Source of the DNA: Crocinitomicaceae bacterium
GTDB taxonomy: Bacteria > Bacteroidota > Bacteroidia > Flavobacteriales_D > Parvicellaceae
Direction: 5' to 3'
DNA: 64,000 bases
Assembly (NCBI GenBank): GCA_002723085.1
Contig: PBNK01000030.1
Span: forward strand, 1 to 64,000
The notes under the pieces are model-generated. The model was given only the letters and a program-made list of their open reading frames with translations, was not told the origin of the DNA and made no database searches. Made by a program: the position numbers and the translations under genes. This document shows, piece after piece, positions 7,973 to 16,888 of the stretch (the stretch's first letter is position 1; every line of letters starts with the position of its first letter).

Positions 7973-9904
7973 TTATCTAAAAATACCTAGTCCAGTTGGG
8001 CTTCCAATTCTATCCATAGCACATCTGAAGCCAATTGTGGCAGTTGATCTATCTTGTTCTAGGAATCTTCTAGTTCCAGGACTTAAATAATATGCTCTAT
8101 CTTTCCAAGAAGCGCCTTTATAAACTCTAGAATTATCTGAAATTAGTGATGAAGCAGTTCCACCAGGACCTGGTACATATTTCTCTTTTCCTCTTTGATA
8201 CATTGCCCAGTCTTCATTTCTTTGGCCTTGCTCAGCTAGTTTAAAAAACTCTTCATTACCTTCAGCTGGATAAAAAATTGATGATTTCAAATCCCCATCT
8301 AAATAGTCAATGTTATCAGCTATCCTGTAATTGCTCCTTTTAAGGTTTTCTTCAGCAGTTACTTCTCTCATTTGAACATTTCCAGGTGTATTTATAATAT
8401 AATCGGAGATGCCTTTTCTTAGCATTGGGCATATTTGAATTAAATACCCTTCAAGATCAGGGTCGTTTTCAACTTTAGAGACAAATTCATCAAATACATC
8501 TTCAAGTAGAATTTGAATTTGTTCAGACGCTTTTCGTTCTTGTTTAGTTTCCATAAACTTTTTAGCTTCAACTATTAATTGATCAATACGTCTTAAAAGT
8601 TGTGCTTCAGTAGAATCTATTTTCTTTTTGTTTGGTACATAACCATAATTTCTATCTGCTTTTCCTTTTCTTTCAGATTTAAACTCTTCTATGTATTGTT
8701 CAATACCATAAATATCATATATAGCTGCATCATATTTTTCAGCAACTGATCCAGAAGCATCTAAAACTTTAGTTTTAAATACGTTACCTCTAAAAGGTCT
8801 GAATTCATCCGCATCTTCAGAAGTAAGAGGCCTGTAAACATCTAAAACCCATTCACTTACATTCCCAGCCATATTATAAAGACCATAGTCATTAGGCCAA
8901 TAAGAATAAGCAGGAGCAGTAACGTCAGCATTGTCATTTAAATGCCCAGAAACACCCATGTAATCTCCTCTACCTCTAACAAAGTTAGCCAGCATGTCAC
9001 CTTGATAATTTTCCTGAGGATTTCTTACCCAATGACCATCCCAAGGGTATAATCTTCTTTCTATAATTCTTTCATCAAGAGTGTTTCCAATTAGGCCATA
9101 TGCTGCAAATTCCCATTCGGCTTCAGTTGGTAACCTGTATCTTGGAAGTAATATACCATCTTCCATTCTCACATTTCTAGTTGCTAAATTACGAGCTTTA
9201 AATTTTCCAGTATTTGGGTCTAGAGCAGCCCCCATGTTAGGGTCTAAATTAGCAATTTGGCCTTGAGGGTTTAACCCTTCTTGATATTGCCCTGCAAGGT
9301 AAGAATCAGTTGTAAAAGGATTATCATGTTGAACAGGATTCATAACTAAAACCCCTTCACGAATTAAAATATATTCATTAACACGATCAGTTCTCCAAGC
9401 AGCAAAATCATTTGCTTGATTCCATGATACCCCAACTACTGGATAATCTCTGTAAGCAGGGTGTCTTAAGTAATATTCAACATAAGTTTCATTATTTCCC
9501 ATTTTTTCTCTCCATGATAAGGTGTCAGGAAGAGCTTTTTTGTAAATCATTGGATATGAAATATATGTTCTATTTATCCAATATAGATACTCACACCAAT
9601 TATAGTTCGTAATTTCAGTTTCATCCATATAGAAAGAGGAAACGGTGACTCTTCTTGGAACATTATGATTTTCAAAGGTTACATCTTGTTCAACTTGACC
9701 CATGGTGAAAGTACCACCTTCAATAAGAATTAAACCAGGCCCAGTTTCTTGCTCCCCATAAGGAACTTTTTGAAATCCACCATTTCGTGGGTTATTATAA
9801 TCCCATCCAGTGATGTTTGAAGTTTCATATTCAGTTGAACAACCAACAATAAAAAGCAAGCTTATTGCTAAAATATTAATAATCCAAAAATTATTCTTTC
9901 TCAT
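7973..9904 (-). CDS. gldJ: GldJ-like gliding motility / T9SS lipoprotein (FGE-sulfatase fold)
   Basis: The 643-residue lipoprotein has a signal peptide ending in the lipobox IVGC (Cys22). A formylglycine-generating-enzyme-like fold follows: GGTFTMGQV (near residue 63), FYMDETEITNYNW (near 92), GVSWNQANDFAAWR, RLPTEAEWEFAA (near 257), NMAGNVSEWVLD (near 343) and a terminal GASWKDRAYYL...GFRCAM block. GldJ supports T9SS and gliding; it is a structural, non-enzymatic use of the fold. A charged, helix-rich insertion lies at about residues 390-560 before the last fold segment. It could be GldK, but the neighbouring porU-porV pair is the known context of gldJ in Flavobacterium. Confidence 0.82.
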   Translation of the reverse strand: MRKNNFWIINILAISLLFIVGCSTEYETSNITGWDYNNPRNGGFQKVPYGEQETGPGLILIEGGTFTMGQVEQDVTFENHNVPRRVTVSSFYMDETEITNYNWCEYLYWINRTYISYPMIYKKALPDTLSWREKMGNNETYVEYYLRHPAYRDYPVVGVSWNQANDFAAWRTDRVNEYILIREGVLVMNPVQHDNPFTTDSYLAGQYQEGLNPQGQIANLDPNMGAALDPNTGKFKARNLATRNVRMEDGILLPRYRLPTEAEWEFAAYGLIGNTLDERIIERRLYPWDGHWVRNPQENYQGDMLANFVRGRGDYMGVSGHLNDNADVTAPAYSYWPNDYGLYNMAGNVSEWVLDVYRPLTSEDADEFRPFRGNVFKTKVLDASGSVAEKYDAAIYDIYGIEQYIEEFKSERKGKADRNYGYVPNKKKIDSTEAQLLRRIDQLIVEAKKFMETKQERKASEQIQILLEDVFDEFVSKVENDPDLEGYLIQICPMLRKGISDYIINTPGNVQMREVTAEENLKRSNYRIADNIDYLDGDLKSSIFYPAEGNEEFFKLAEQGQRNEDWAMYQRGKEKYVPGPGGTASSLISDNSRVYKGASWKDRAYYLSPGTRRFLEQDRSTATIGFRCAMDRIGSPTGLGIFR

Positions 9905-9948
9905 AATATTATATTAATCTGAATGGCTCTAAACGTAGACCATTGCTA

Positions 9949-9956
9949 CAAAGTTA
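9949..9956 (-). promoter_or_regulatory. -7 promoter element of gldJ
   Basis: The minus strand reads TAACTTTG (TAnnTTTG type) 44 bases upstream of the gldJ ATG. It lies in the 70-base gap after the porP/sprF-like gene, so gldJ can have its own promoter. Confidence 0.4.
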
Positions 9957-9974
9957 CAAAATTAACTGATTTTC

Positions 9975-11000
9975 TTAGAATGAAGGACAACTTATTGTTC
10001 GATATGTTCTTTTTTTAGGTTTGCAAACAAAGTTTAACTGAAGTGAAAGTTCGTGTGAGCCAGATGAAGCCATTGATAATTTAGATACAGTTACATCATA
10101 ACTATACCCAAATTTCACTTGCCCCATTTCTAATCCAACTAATAAAATAAATGCGTCTTGATTCCTATACCATATTCCACCTACAATAGGGCCTTTAGAA
10201 AGGTAGATGCCCATATTTATTTGCTGAAAACTCCCTTGCTTTCTGTAGAGAATATTTGGAGATATAAATGATTCTTCTGTTTCATATTTAGATGCGGGTC
10301 CAGCAAGAGGGATTTTAGCTCCAATATGACCTGTATATTTTCTTGGAAGAGGACTAGTATTGTTAGATAACATTGATTCGTCAGGTTCCGTTAAATGATG
10401 TGCAGCAAACCCAATATAAAATTGATCGCTAAAACCCACAATCCCAGCAGATAAATCTAAACCACCAACCGTGCCACCTCTTGGAATATCTTGTGTTTGG
10501 TAAACAAATCCTCTAATCGGGTCAATCATGTCTCCAAAAGTTAATTGGTTCCAATCCAATGTTTTTTGCCAAAAAGTTGCTTCAAAACCTGTACGAATTG
10601 AAAACTTTCTTGAAACTTTCATTTGATATGAATATATACCACTAATTCGATTATTAACTAGTGAGTTAGATGCTTGGTCATTAACAAACATAAGTCCAAG
10701 TCCACCGTGTAAACTGCTAACATTTTGGTCATATGAAAATGCAGAGGTTACAAATGTTCCAGAAATTCCAGGCCATTGATTTCTATAATTCACAGAAACT
10801 CTTGGACACATGTGTGTTCCTGTAAGTGCTGGATTTAAATAAATAGGATTAGAATAAAACTGAGTAAATTCAGCATCTTGTGAAGATATATTAATAGAAA
10901 ACAAGCAAAAAAATAAAATTGCAGTTAGATTACTTTTTTTATAGTTTAATAAATATAAAATTATTCGTTTATTCACAAGATTGTTAAAATTAAAGTTCAA
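9975..11000 (-). CDS. PorP/SprF family T9SS outer-membrane protein
   Basis: The 341-residue protein has an N-terminal signal segment (about residues 22-40). The family opening follows: DAEFTQFYSNPIYLNPALTG (about 41-60), then VNYRNQWPG. The rest is beta-strand-rich, as expected for a 14-strand PorP/SprF barrel, and the C-terminus is basic with two Cys. Members anchor or help export large T9SS cargo and may associate with PorK/GldK rings. Here no giant adhesin lies next to it; instead it is 70 bases upstream of gldJ on the same strand and divergent from porU. This suggests a role in the core machine. Confidence 0.85.
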   Translation of the reverse strand: MNFNFNNLVNKRIILYLLNYKKSNLTAILFFCLFSINISSQDAEFTQFYSNPIYLNPALTGTHMCPRVSVNYRNQWPGISGTFVTSAFSYDQNVSSLHGGLGLMFVNDQASNSLVNNRISGIYSYQMKVSRKFSIRTGFEATFWQKTLDWNQLTFGDMIDPIRGFVYQTQDIPRGGTVGGLDLSAGIVGFSDQFYIGFAAHHLTEPDESMLSNNTSPLPRKYTGHIGAKIPLAGPASKYETEESFISPNILYRKQGSFQQINMGIYLSKGPIVGGIWYRNQDAFILLVGLEMGQVKFGYSYDVTVSKLSMASSGSHELSLQLNFVCKPKKRTYRTISCPSF

Positions 11001-11060
11001 TTATACGAAAAATCAATTATTCATTATTCAATTAATTTCTTAATCTACAATAAAACATTC

Positions 11061-11068
11061 TAAATTTG
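11061..11068 (+). promoter_or_regulatory. -7 promoter element of porU
   Basis: TAAATTTG fits the TAnnTTTG consensus and ends only 10 bases before the porU start codon at 11079. If it is used, the transcript leader is just a few bases long. Confidence 0.45.
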
Positions 11069-11078
11069 AGTTTAATTC

Positions 11079-14000
11079 ATGATGACAAATAATATTTTAA
11101 ATAAATTTTGTAAAATTTCAATACTTTTTGTTTTGTTTTTTTCATTTCATTTTGTTTCTAATTCTCAAATTAATAATGAATTAAATGTAAATCTGGAATA
11201 TTTAAAAATAAAGGATGATGCAGATGAAAAAAAGATTCTTTTTTATCCTAGCAATGGGTTTTGGGATTTAAAAAACAATGTTCCTGTTTTTCAAAAAGTA
11301 GTATCAAATAATATTGGATCTTATTATTTGACTGATTTTGTTTTTGATGAGATAGAATTAACAAATGATGAAATTCATTTGTTTGATAAGGAAAATATAA
11401 TTGATACCTATTCATATAGAATTGTTCAAAATGAACAAAATGCAAATGATATTTATCAATTATTGATGTTAAATTGCGTAAGAAAAGACATAAATGGAGA
11501 CTATTTCAAGTTGGTTTCTTTTAAAGCAAAAGTCAAAAAACAAATTCAAAATTTTATTCAAAAATCCAGTTTTGTTAATCAATCCGTTCTTTCATTGGGA
11601 AGCGATTGGTTTAAATTAGGTTTTTCAAAAGATGGAATATATAAAATAGATTATCAATATTTATTGAATAATAATATTATATCAAATGATGTTCCATCAA
11701 ACTCTTTTCATCTTTATGCTAATAATAATGGGATGCTAAATCCTTTGAATGGATCATTTAGACCCGATGATTTAAAACAAGTTTCTATTCATGTTGTAGA
11801 TGGAGAAGATGGTGTTTTTTCAGAAGGAGATTATATATTGTTTTATTCAAAAGGTCCTCATAGAATTGAATTTGATGGGAATTATTTCTCTCATGTTAAT
11901 CACTTATATTCAGACAGTTCATTTTGTTTCTTACTTATTGATGAAAACTATCCTTCAAATTTTATTGATAGTAATTTAATTCCAACTCAACCTTTTACTC
12001 ACGAAGTAAATTCTTATTTAGATTTTAAATATATTGAAAATGATGAAATAAATCTATTGAAGTCTGGTTCTCAATGGTTAGGAGATGTTTATGATATGCA
12101 AACTACATATGATTATCCTTTTTCTTTTCCAGAAATTGGGGATTCTTCACACGTCAAATTAAGACTAGTTAGTAAATCTTCCTTTAATTCAACCTCTTTT
12201 AATATTGATTTATTTAATCAACAAAATTCAGTCTCGGTTTTATCTTCAGGTGGAGGGTATTATTCTCCTGCTGGGAAAGCAGTAATTGGAGAGTTTGATT
12301 TTGTTAATGGACTTTCAAATGATTTTATTTTGTCGGTTTCATATAATAAAAATGGATCGCCATCTTCTAAAGGTTATTTAGATTATATTGAAGTGAATTG
12401 TAAAAGGGAATTGTATGTGAATGATAATTCTTTTATATTCTCTGACCCATCTTCAACTTTTTCAGGAAGTATACCTAAATTTAATTTGTCTAATGCTCAA
12501 AACGTTGATATGATTTGGGATATTTCAGATCTACAAAACGTGAACATTATTCCTTATACCTCTTTTGGCTCATCAAAAAGTTTTTCAATAGAATATGATT
12601 CTACAAAAACTTTTGTAGCATTATCAGGAAATAATTTTCCAAGCCCAACTTTTGTAAGTAAAATTCCTAACCAAAACTTGCATGGGCTAACAACTCCTGA
12701 TATGATAATTATTTCACCAAATTCTTTTTTCACATCAGCATTAGAAATTAAAGAATTACATGAGAATGAGGGATTAGATGTTCATTGCGTTACAGATCAA
12801 GAAATATATAATGAATTTTCATCTGGTTCTAGAGATGTTACTGCTATTAAACAGTTTTTAAGAATGTTTTATGTTAGAGAAGGAGGAGATCCAATGCAGA
12901 TTCCTAGGTATTGTTTGCTTTTTGGTGATGGAAGTTACGATAACAGGAATCGTTTAGGACATGGAAATAATTTATTACCAGTTTACGAATCTTGGGAATC
13001 TTTAAGTGTAACAGGCACTTATGCAACTGATGATTATTGCGCTATTTTATCTGATGGATCTAGCATGCAGCCAACAGATTTATTAAATATATCATTGGGA
13101 AGACTGCCTGTAAGTAGTTCTTCAGAAGCACAAGCAATGGTGGAGAAAATAAAAAATTATATGGTCACAGATTTTTCTGGTCAACAAATAGCACATTGTT
13201 CTAATGGAGATGAAGAAAGCGTTTTAAGAGATTGGAGAAATAAAGTGGTTTTAGTAAGTGATGATGAAGATAATGATGCTTATTTTACTGATATAGAAAT
13301 CATGTCTTCAAAAATTGAGCAACAAAAACCCGAAATGAACATTATAAAAATTCATTCAGATGCTTATAATCAAGAGTCTTCAGCTGTTGGGGAAAGAATT
13401 CCTGGGGCTTCAGAAGCAATTAAACAAAAAGTACAAGATGGTGCTTTAGTAGTTAATTATATCGGGCATGGTGGAGAAACAGGTTGGGCACATGAGCAAA
13501 TACTTACTGTGCCTACTATTCAAAATTGGACTAATTACAATAAAATGCCGGTTTTTATGACTGCAACATGTGAATTTGGGCGTTTTGACGATCATGATCG
13601 TGTTTCTGCAGGTGAATATGTTGTTTTAAATCAGAATGGAGGAGGAGTTGGGTTATTTACAACAACTAGATTGGTATATGCCACCCCAAATGAATGGCTA
13701 AATAGGTATTTTTATGATACTGTTTTTGATTATGTGAATTTAAAAGCACAAAGATTAGGAGATATTTATATAGGAACTAAAAATAAATTTGCTATTAATA
13801 GTGCCGATCAGAATTATAGAAAATTTGCCTTACTAGGTGATCCAGCATTAAAATTTGCCTTACCTGAATTGAGTGTTATAACTGATTCTATAAATTCTAC
13901 TATGCTTTCAAATTTTACGGATACTATTAAAGCACTTAACAAGGTGAGAATTTCAGGTCATATCGAGGATAGATTAGGTCAGAATATGTCTTCTTTTACA

Positions 14001-14945
14001 GGTACATTATACATTACTGTATTTGATAAAAAATCTTCATTAAATACTTTGGGAACAAATTTATCTTCAAATTCATATCCTTTCCAGGTCTGGAAAAATA
14101 TAATTTACAAAGGTAAAGTATCTGTTAATAATGGGTTTTTTAATACAGAATTTAGAGTGCCAAAAGACATTTCATTTGAAGTTGGAAATGCTCGAATTAG
14201 TTATTATAGTGAAAATCAAGAACTAGATGGTTCAGGATATGACGAATCTTTATTGTTTGGTGGGATTGATTCAAATGCTGAAATTGATGAAGAAGGGCCT
14301 CAAATTAAATTGTTTTTAAATGATGAAAATTTTGTTTCGGGAGGTCTTACAAATGACCATCCTTTATTTAGAGCTAAAATTTTTGATGAAAATGGAATAA
14401 ATACTGTTGGAAATGGTATAGGTCATGATATTGAAGCTGTTATTGACGATGATTATTCTTCTTCTATTATTATGAATGATTATTATGAATCTGATTTAGA
14501 TACTTATAAAAGTGGAGAAATAAGTTATGCTCTTTCAAATCTTTCAGTTGGGGAGCATAAAATAAAACTTAAAGTGTGGGATATTTATAATAATTCTAGC
14601 AGTGAAGAATTGATGTTTAACGTAGTTGAAGAAGAAGAAATAACTATTGACAAAGTTTTAAATTACCCCAATCCTTTTACAACATCTACAGAATTTTTCT
14701 TTGAGCACAATCAAGTTTGTAATTTTTTAGATGTTTCCATCCAAATTTTTAATATTTCTGGAAAAGTGGTTAAAAATATTAATGAAAGAATACATAATGA
14801 TGGCTTTCGTTCAAGCGGAATTCCTTGGGATGGAAAAGATGATTTTCAAGAGATTATAGGTAAAGGGGTTTATCTATACAAAATAAAAATTACCAATGAA
14901 CAAGGTAACCAGGCTGAAAAAATTGAAAGATTATTCATTCTTTAA
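11079..14945 (+). CDS. porU: PorU, T9SS C25-family sortase
   Basis: The 1288-residue protein has an N-terminal signal segment (about residues 8-29) and a long beta-rich N-terminal region. A gingipain-type (C25) peptidase domain spans about residues 540-960. The catalytic dyad is visible as NYIGHGG (His797) and MTATCEFGRFDD (Cys831). A C-terminal sorting-type domain starts at NYPNPF near residue 1205. PorU removes the C-terminal signal of T9SS cargo at the cell surface and attaches the cargo to A-type LPS. Length matches the usual 1100-1300. porV follows 65 bases downstream. Two ATG codons are adjacent at 11079 and 11082; either may be used. Confidence 0.93.
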   Translation: MMTNNILNKFCKISILFVLFFSFHFVSNSQINNELNVNLEYLKIKDDADEKKILFYPSNGFWDLKNNVPVFQKVVSNNIGSYYLTDFVFDEIELTNDEIHLFDKENIIDTYSYRIVQNEQNANDIYQLLMLNCVRKDINGDYFKLVSFKAKVKKQIQNFIQKSSFVNQSVLSLGSDWFKLGFSKDGIYKIDYQYLLNNNIISNDVPSNSFHLYANNNGMLNPLNGSFRPDDLKQVSIHVVDGEDGVFSEGDYILFYSKGPHRIEFDGNYFSHVNHLYSDSSFCFLLIDENYPSNFIDSNLIPTQPFTHEVNSYLDFKYIENDEINLLKSGSQWLGDVYDMQTTYDYPFSFPEIGDSSHVKLRLVSKSSFNSTSFNIDLFNQQNSVSVLSSGGGYYSPAGKAVIGEFDFVNGLSNDFILSVSYNKNGSPSSKGYLDYIEVNCKRELYVNDNSFIFSDPSSTFSGSIPKFNLSNAQNVDMIWDISDLQNVNIIPYTSFGSSKSFSIEYDSTKTFVALSGNNFPSPTFVSKIPNQNLHGLTTPDMIIISPNSFFTSALEIKELHENEGLDVHCVTDQEIYNEFSSGSRDVTAIKQFLRMFYVREGGDPMQIPRYCLLFGDGSYDNRNRLGHGNNLLPVYESWESLSVTGTYATDDYCAILSDGSSMQPTDLLNISLGRLPVSSSSEAQAMVEKIKNYMVTDFSGQQIAHCSNGDEESVLRDWRNKVVLVSDDEDNDAYFTDIEIMSSKIEQQKPEMNIIKIHSDAYNQESSAVGERIPGASEAIKQKVQDGALVVNYIGHGGETGWAHEQILTVPTIQNWTNYNKMPVFMTATCEFGRFDDHDRVSAGEYVVLNQNGGGVGLFTTTRLVYATPNEWLNRYFYDTVFDYVNLKAQRLGDIYIGTKNKFAINSADQNYRKFALLGDPALKFALPELSVITDSINSTMLSNFTDTIKALNKVRISGHIEDRLGQNMSSFTGTLYITVFDKKSSLNTLGTNLSSNSYPFQVWKNIIYKGKVSVNNGFFNTEFRVPKDISFEVGNARISYYSENQELDGSGYDESLLFGGIDSNAEIDEEGPQIKLFLNDENFVSGGLTNDHPLFRAKIFDENGINTVGNGIGHDIEAVIDDDYSSSIIMNDYYESDLDTYKSGEISYALSNLSVGEHKIKLKVWDIYNNSSSEELMFNVVEEEEITIDKVLNYPNPFTTSTEFFFEHNQVCNFLDVSIQIFNISGKVVKNINERIHNDGFRSSGIPWDGKDDFQEIIGKGVYLYKIKITNEQGNQAEKIERLFIL

Positions 14946-14970
14946 ATATTATTAATGTATACTAAATACA

Positions 14971-14978
14971 TATATTTG
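14971..14978 (+). promoter_or_regulatory. -7 promoter element of porV
   Basis: TATATTTG matches TAnnTTTG, 32 bases upstream of the porV ATG. It suggests that porV has its own promoter besides read-through from porU. Confidence 0.45.
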
Positions 14979-15010
14979 TCGTTATTAATCTTAAATTAGA
15001 TTTTCTCAAG

Positions 15011-16279
15011 ATGAAGTTCATAAGAATAAACATATTAGCTTTTATTATATTTTGTGTTGTAATTGTTCCAAAAGCACAAAATATTAATACTAATGGTCAA
15101 GAAATTAATACAATAACAACTGCTGTTCCATTTTTATTAATATCACCTGATTCTAGGTCTGGTGCTATGGGAGATGTTGGAGTTGCCATTAAGCCTGATG
15201 TTAATTCCATATATTGGAATCCTGCAAAATTATCTTTTATTGATGAGTCTAAGGATATGGCATTTAGTTTATCTTATTCTCCATGGTTAAGGGCTTTGGT
15301 TAATGATATAAACCTTGCATATCTTTCTGGGTATAAGAGGCTTGATAAAAATTCAGTTGTGGGTGCTTCGCTAAGGTATTTCTCTTTAGGTAGCATAACT
15401 TTTACAGATAATTTTGGAGGCATAATAAGAGATTTTAAACCAAATGAATTTTCATTTGATGTTGTATATTCTAGAAAACTTAGTAATAATTTATCTGCTG
15501 GTTTAACAGCTAGATATATCTATTCTAATCTGACTGGAGGCACTAATGTTGGAGGAGCTGATACTAAACCAGGACAAAGTGTAGCAACAGATTTATCTCT
15601 ATATTATGTTTCTAATAAGTTTGATATTTCAGACCGACCTTCTGATATAACATTTGGAATGAATATTTCTAACATTGGGGCAAAAATGGCATATACTGAT
15701 AATGCTGATAGAGATTTCTTGCCTACTAATTTACGTATGGGAACAGCTTTAAACATTGATTTGGACGAGTATAATCAATTCTCTTTTTCTTTTGATGCAA
15801 ATAAATTATTAGTTCCTACACAACCTGTTTATCAAGAGGCTAATGGGGCAGTTGTTTATGGAGTTGATGGTCTGCCTATAATTTATTCTGGAAGAGATCC
15901 TAATGTTGGAGTTGCTTCAGGAATATTTGGTTCATTTACTGATGCTCCAGGCAATGTTGTTTTTGATGAAGATGGGAATACTGTTGGTGTTGAAAACGGG
16001 AGTAGGTTTGTTGAAGAATTAAATGAGATTAATTTATCAGTTGGGGCTGAATATTTGTATAGTCATTTATTCGCTGTTAGAGCAGGTTATTTTCATGAAC
16101 ATCCAACAAAAGGAAATAGAAGGTATTTGTCTTTTGGAGCTGGTATTAAATATAAAGTTATTGAATTGGATTTATCTTATTTATTAGCTCTTACTCAACA
16201 AAGTCCTTTAGCTAATACCCTTAGGTTTTCCATTAAATTTAACATGGGTGCTGAAGCAGAATCTCAGGTTAATCCCTAA
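15011..16279 (+). CDS. porV: PorV (LptO), T9SS outer-membrane shuttle protein
   Basis: The 422-residue protein has a signal peptide (about residues 1-23) and a FadL-like beta-barrel. The characteristic start of the mature part is FLLISPDSRSGAMGDVGVA (near residue 41), followed by NSIYWNPAKL. The C-terminal AVRAGYFHE/YLSFGAGIKY strands are typical of PorV. It carries cargo from the SprA translocon to PorU and is needed for LPS-linked anchoring. Its position right after porU is the conserved arrangement. Assignment over other FadL-like porins is firm because of this context and the RSGAMGD motif. Confidence 0.93.
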   Translation: MKFIRINILAFIIFCVVIVPKAQNINTNGQEINTITTAVPFLLISPDSRSGAMGDVGVAIKPDVNSIYWNPAKLSFIDESKDMAFSLSYSPWLRALVNDINLAYLSGYKRLDKNSVVGASLRYFSLGSITFTDNFGGIIRDFKPNEFSFDVVYSRKLSNNLSAGLTARYIYSNLTGGTNVGGADTKPGQSVATDLSLYYVSNKFDISDRPSDITFGMNISNIGAKMAYTDNADRDFLPTNLRMGTALNIDLDEYNQFSFSFDANKLLVPTQPVYQEANGAVVYGVDGLPIIYSGRDPNVGVASGIFGSFTDAPGNVVFDEDGNTVGVENGSRFVEELNEINLSVGAEYLYSHLFAVRAGYFHEHPTKGNRRYLSFGAGIKYKVIELDLSYLLALTQQSPLANTLRFSIKFNMGAEAESQVNP

Positions 16280-16338
16280 ATTTTCTTTAAGGTTTAATTT
16301 TTTGATTTAACTTTATTATCACTTTAATACAAAATGAG

Positions 16339-16827
16339 ATGATTAAAGAGGTATCTTTTTCGTTCACTATTTTTGATTCTATTGATGATTTATCCAATGA
16401 GGATAAAATACTTATGTTAGAGTCTGAAAAAGCTTTAGAAACTGCATATGCTAAGTATTCGGGATTTAATGTAGGAGCATCTTTATATTTAGATAATGGT
16501 GAAATTATGTCTGCAAATAATCAAGAAAATATGGCTCTGCCTTCATCTCTTTGTGCCGAAAGAGTGTTATTGTACTATTGTAAAGCAAATTTTCCTAAAT
16601 CAAATGTCAAGAAAATGGCTATTTCAGTTAAATCTTCCATTGAAGTCATAGATAAGCCCATTTCTCCATGTGGTTCTTGTAGGCAAGTTATGTTAGAGTA
16701 TGAAAGAATGCAGAATAATAATATTGAAATACTTCTAAAAGGTGAAAAAGGTCAGGTTTATTTGATTAAATCGGTTAGTGACCTTCTACCATTAGCGTTT
16801 AATACAAATGCTATTAATCGTCATTAA
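16339..16827 (+). CDS. cdd: Cytidine deaminase
   Basis: The 162-residue cytosolic enzyme deaminates cytidine or deoxycytidine to uridine in pyrimidine salvage. The zinc site is complete: LCAER (Cys72 and catalytic Glu74) and SPCGSCRQ (Cys111, Cys114). The substrate stretch YAKYSGFNVGASLYLDNG is also present (about 37-54). The length is somewhat longer than the 130-residue tetrameric enzymes because of an N-terminal extension of about 20 residues. It sits between porV and pdhA, an arrangement with no obvious functional meaning. Confidence 0.94.
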   Translation: MIKEVSFSFTIFDSIDDLSNEDKILMLESEKALETAYAKYSGFNVGASLYLDNGEIMSANNQENMALPSSLCAERVLLYYCKANFPKSNVKKMAISVKSSIEVIDKPISPCGSCRQVMLEYERMQNNNIEILLKGEKGQVYLIKSVSDLLPLAFNTNAINRH

Positions 16828-16861
16828 TTTTAATTAATTGGTAAGAACAATTCTTTTCATT

Positions 16862-16869
16862 TATATTTG
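16862..16869 (+). promoter_or_regulatory. -7 promoter element of pdhA
   Basis: TATATTTG matches TAnnTTTG and lies 19 bases upstream of the pdhA ATG at 16889. Confidence 0.45.
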
Positions 16870-16888
16870 TTAAAATAAATTTTTTTCA

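Noticed and set aside
9925-9950. AAACGTAGAC stretch before gldJ as a further starch-locus operator
   Set aside because: Only one half resembles the palindrome; the second half-site is absent at the required spacing.
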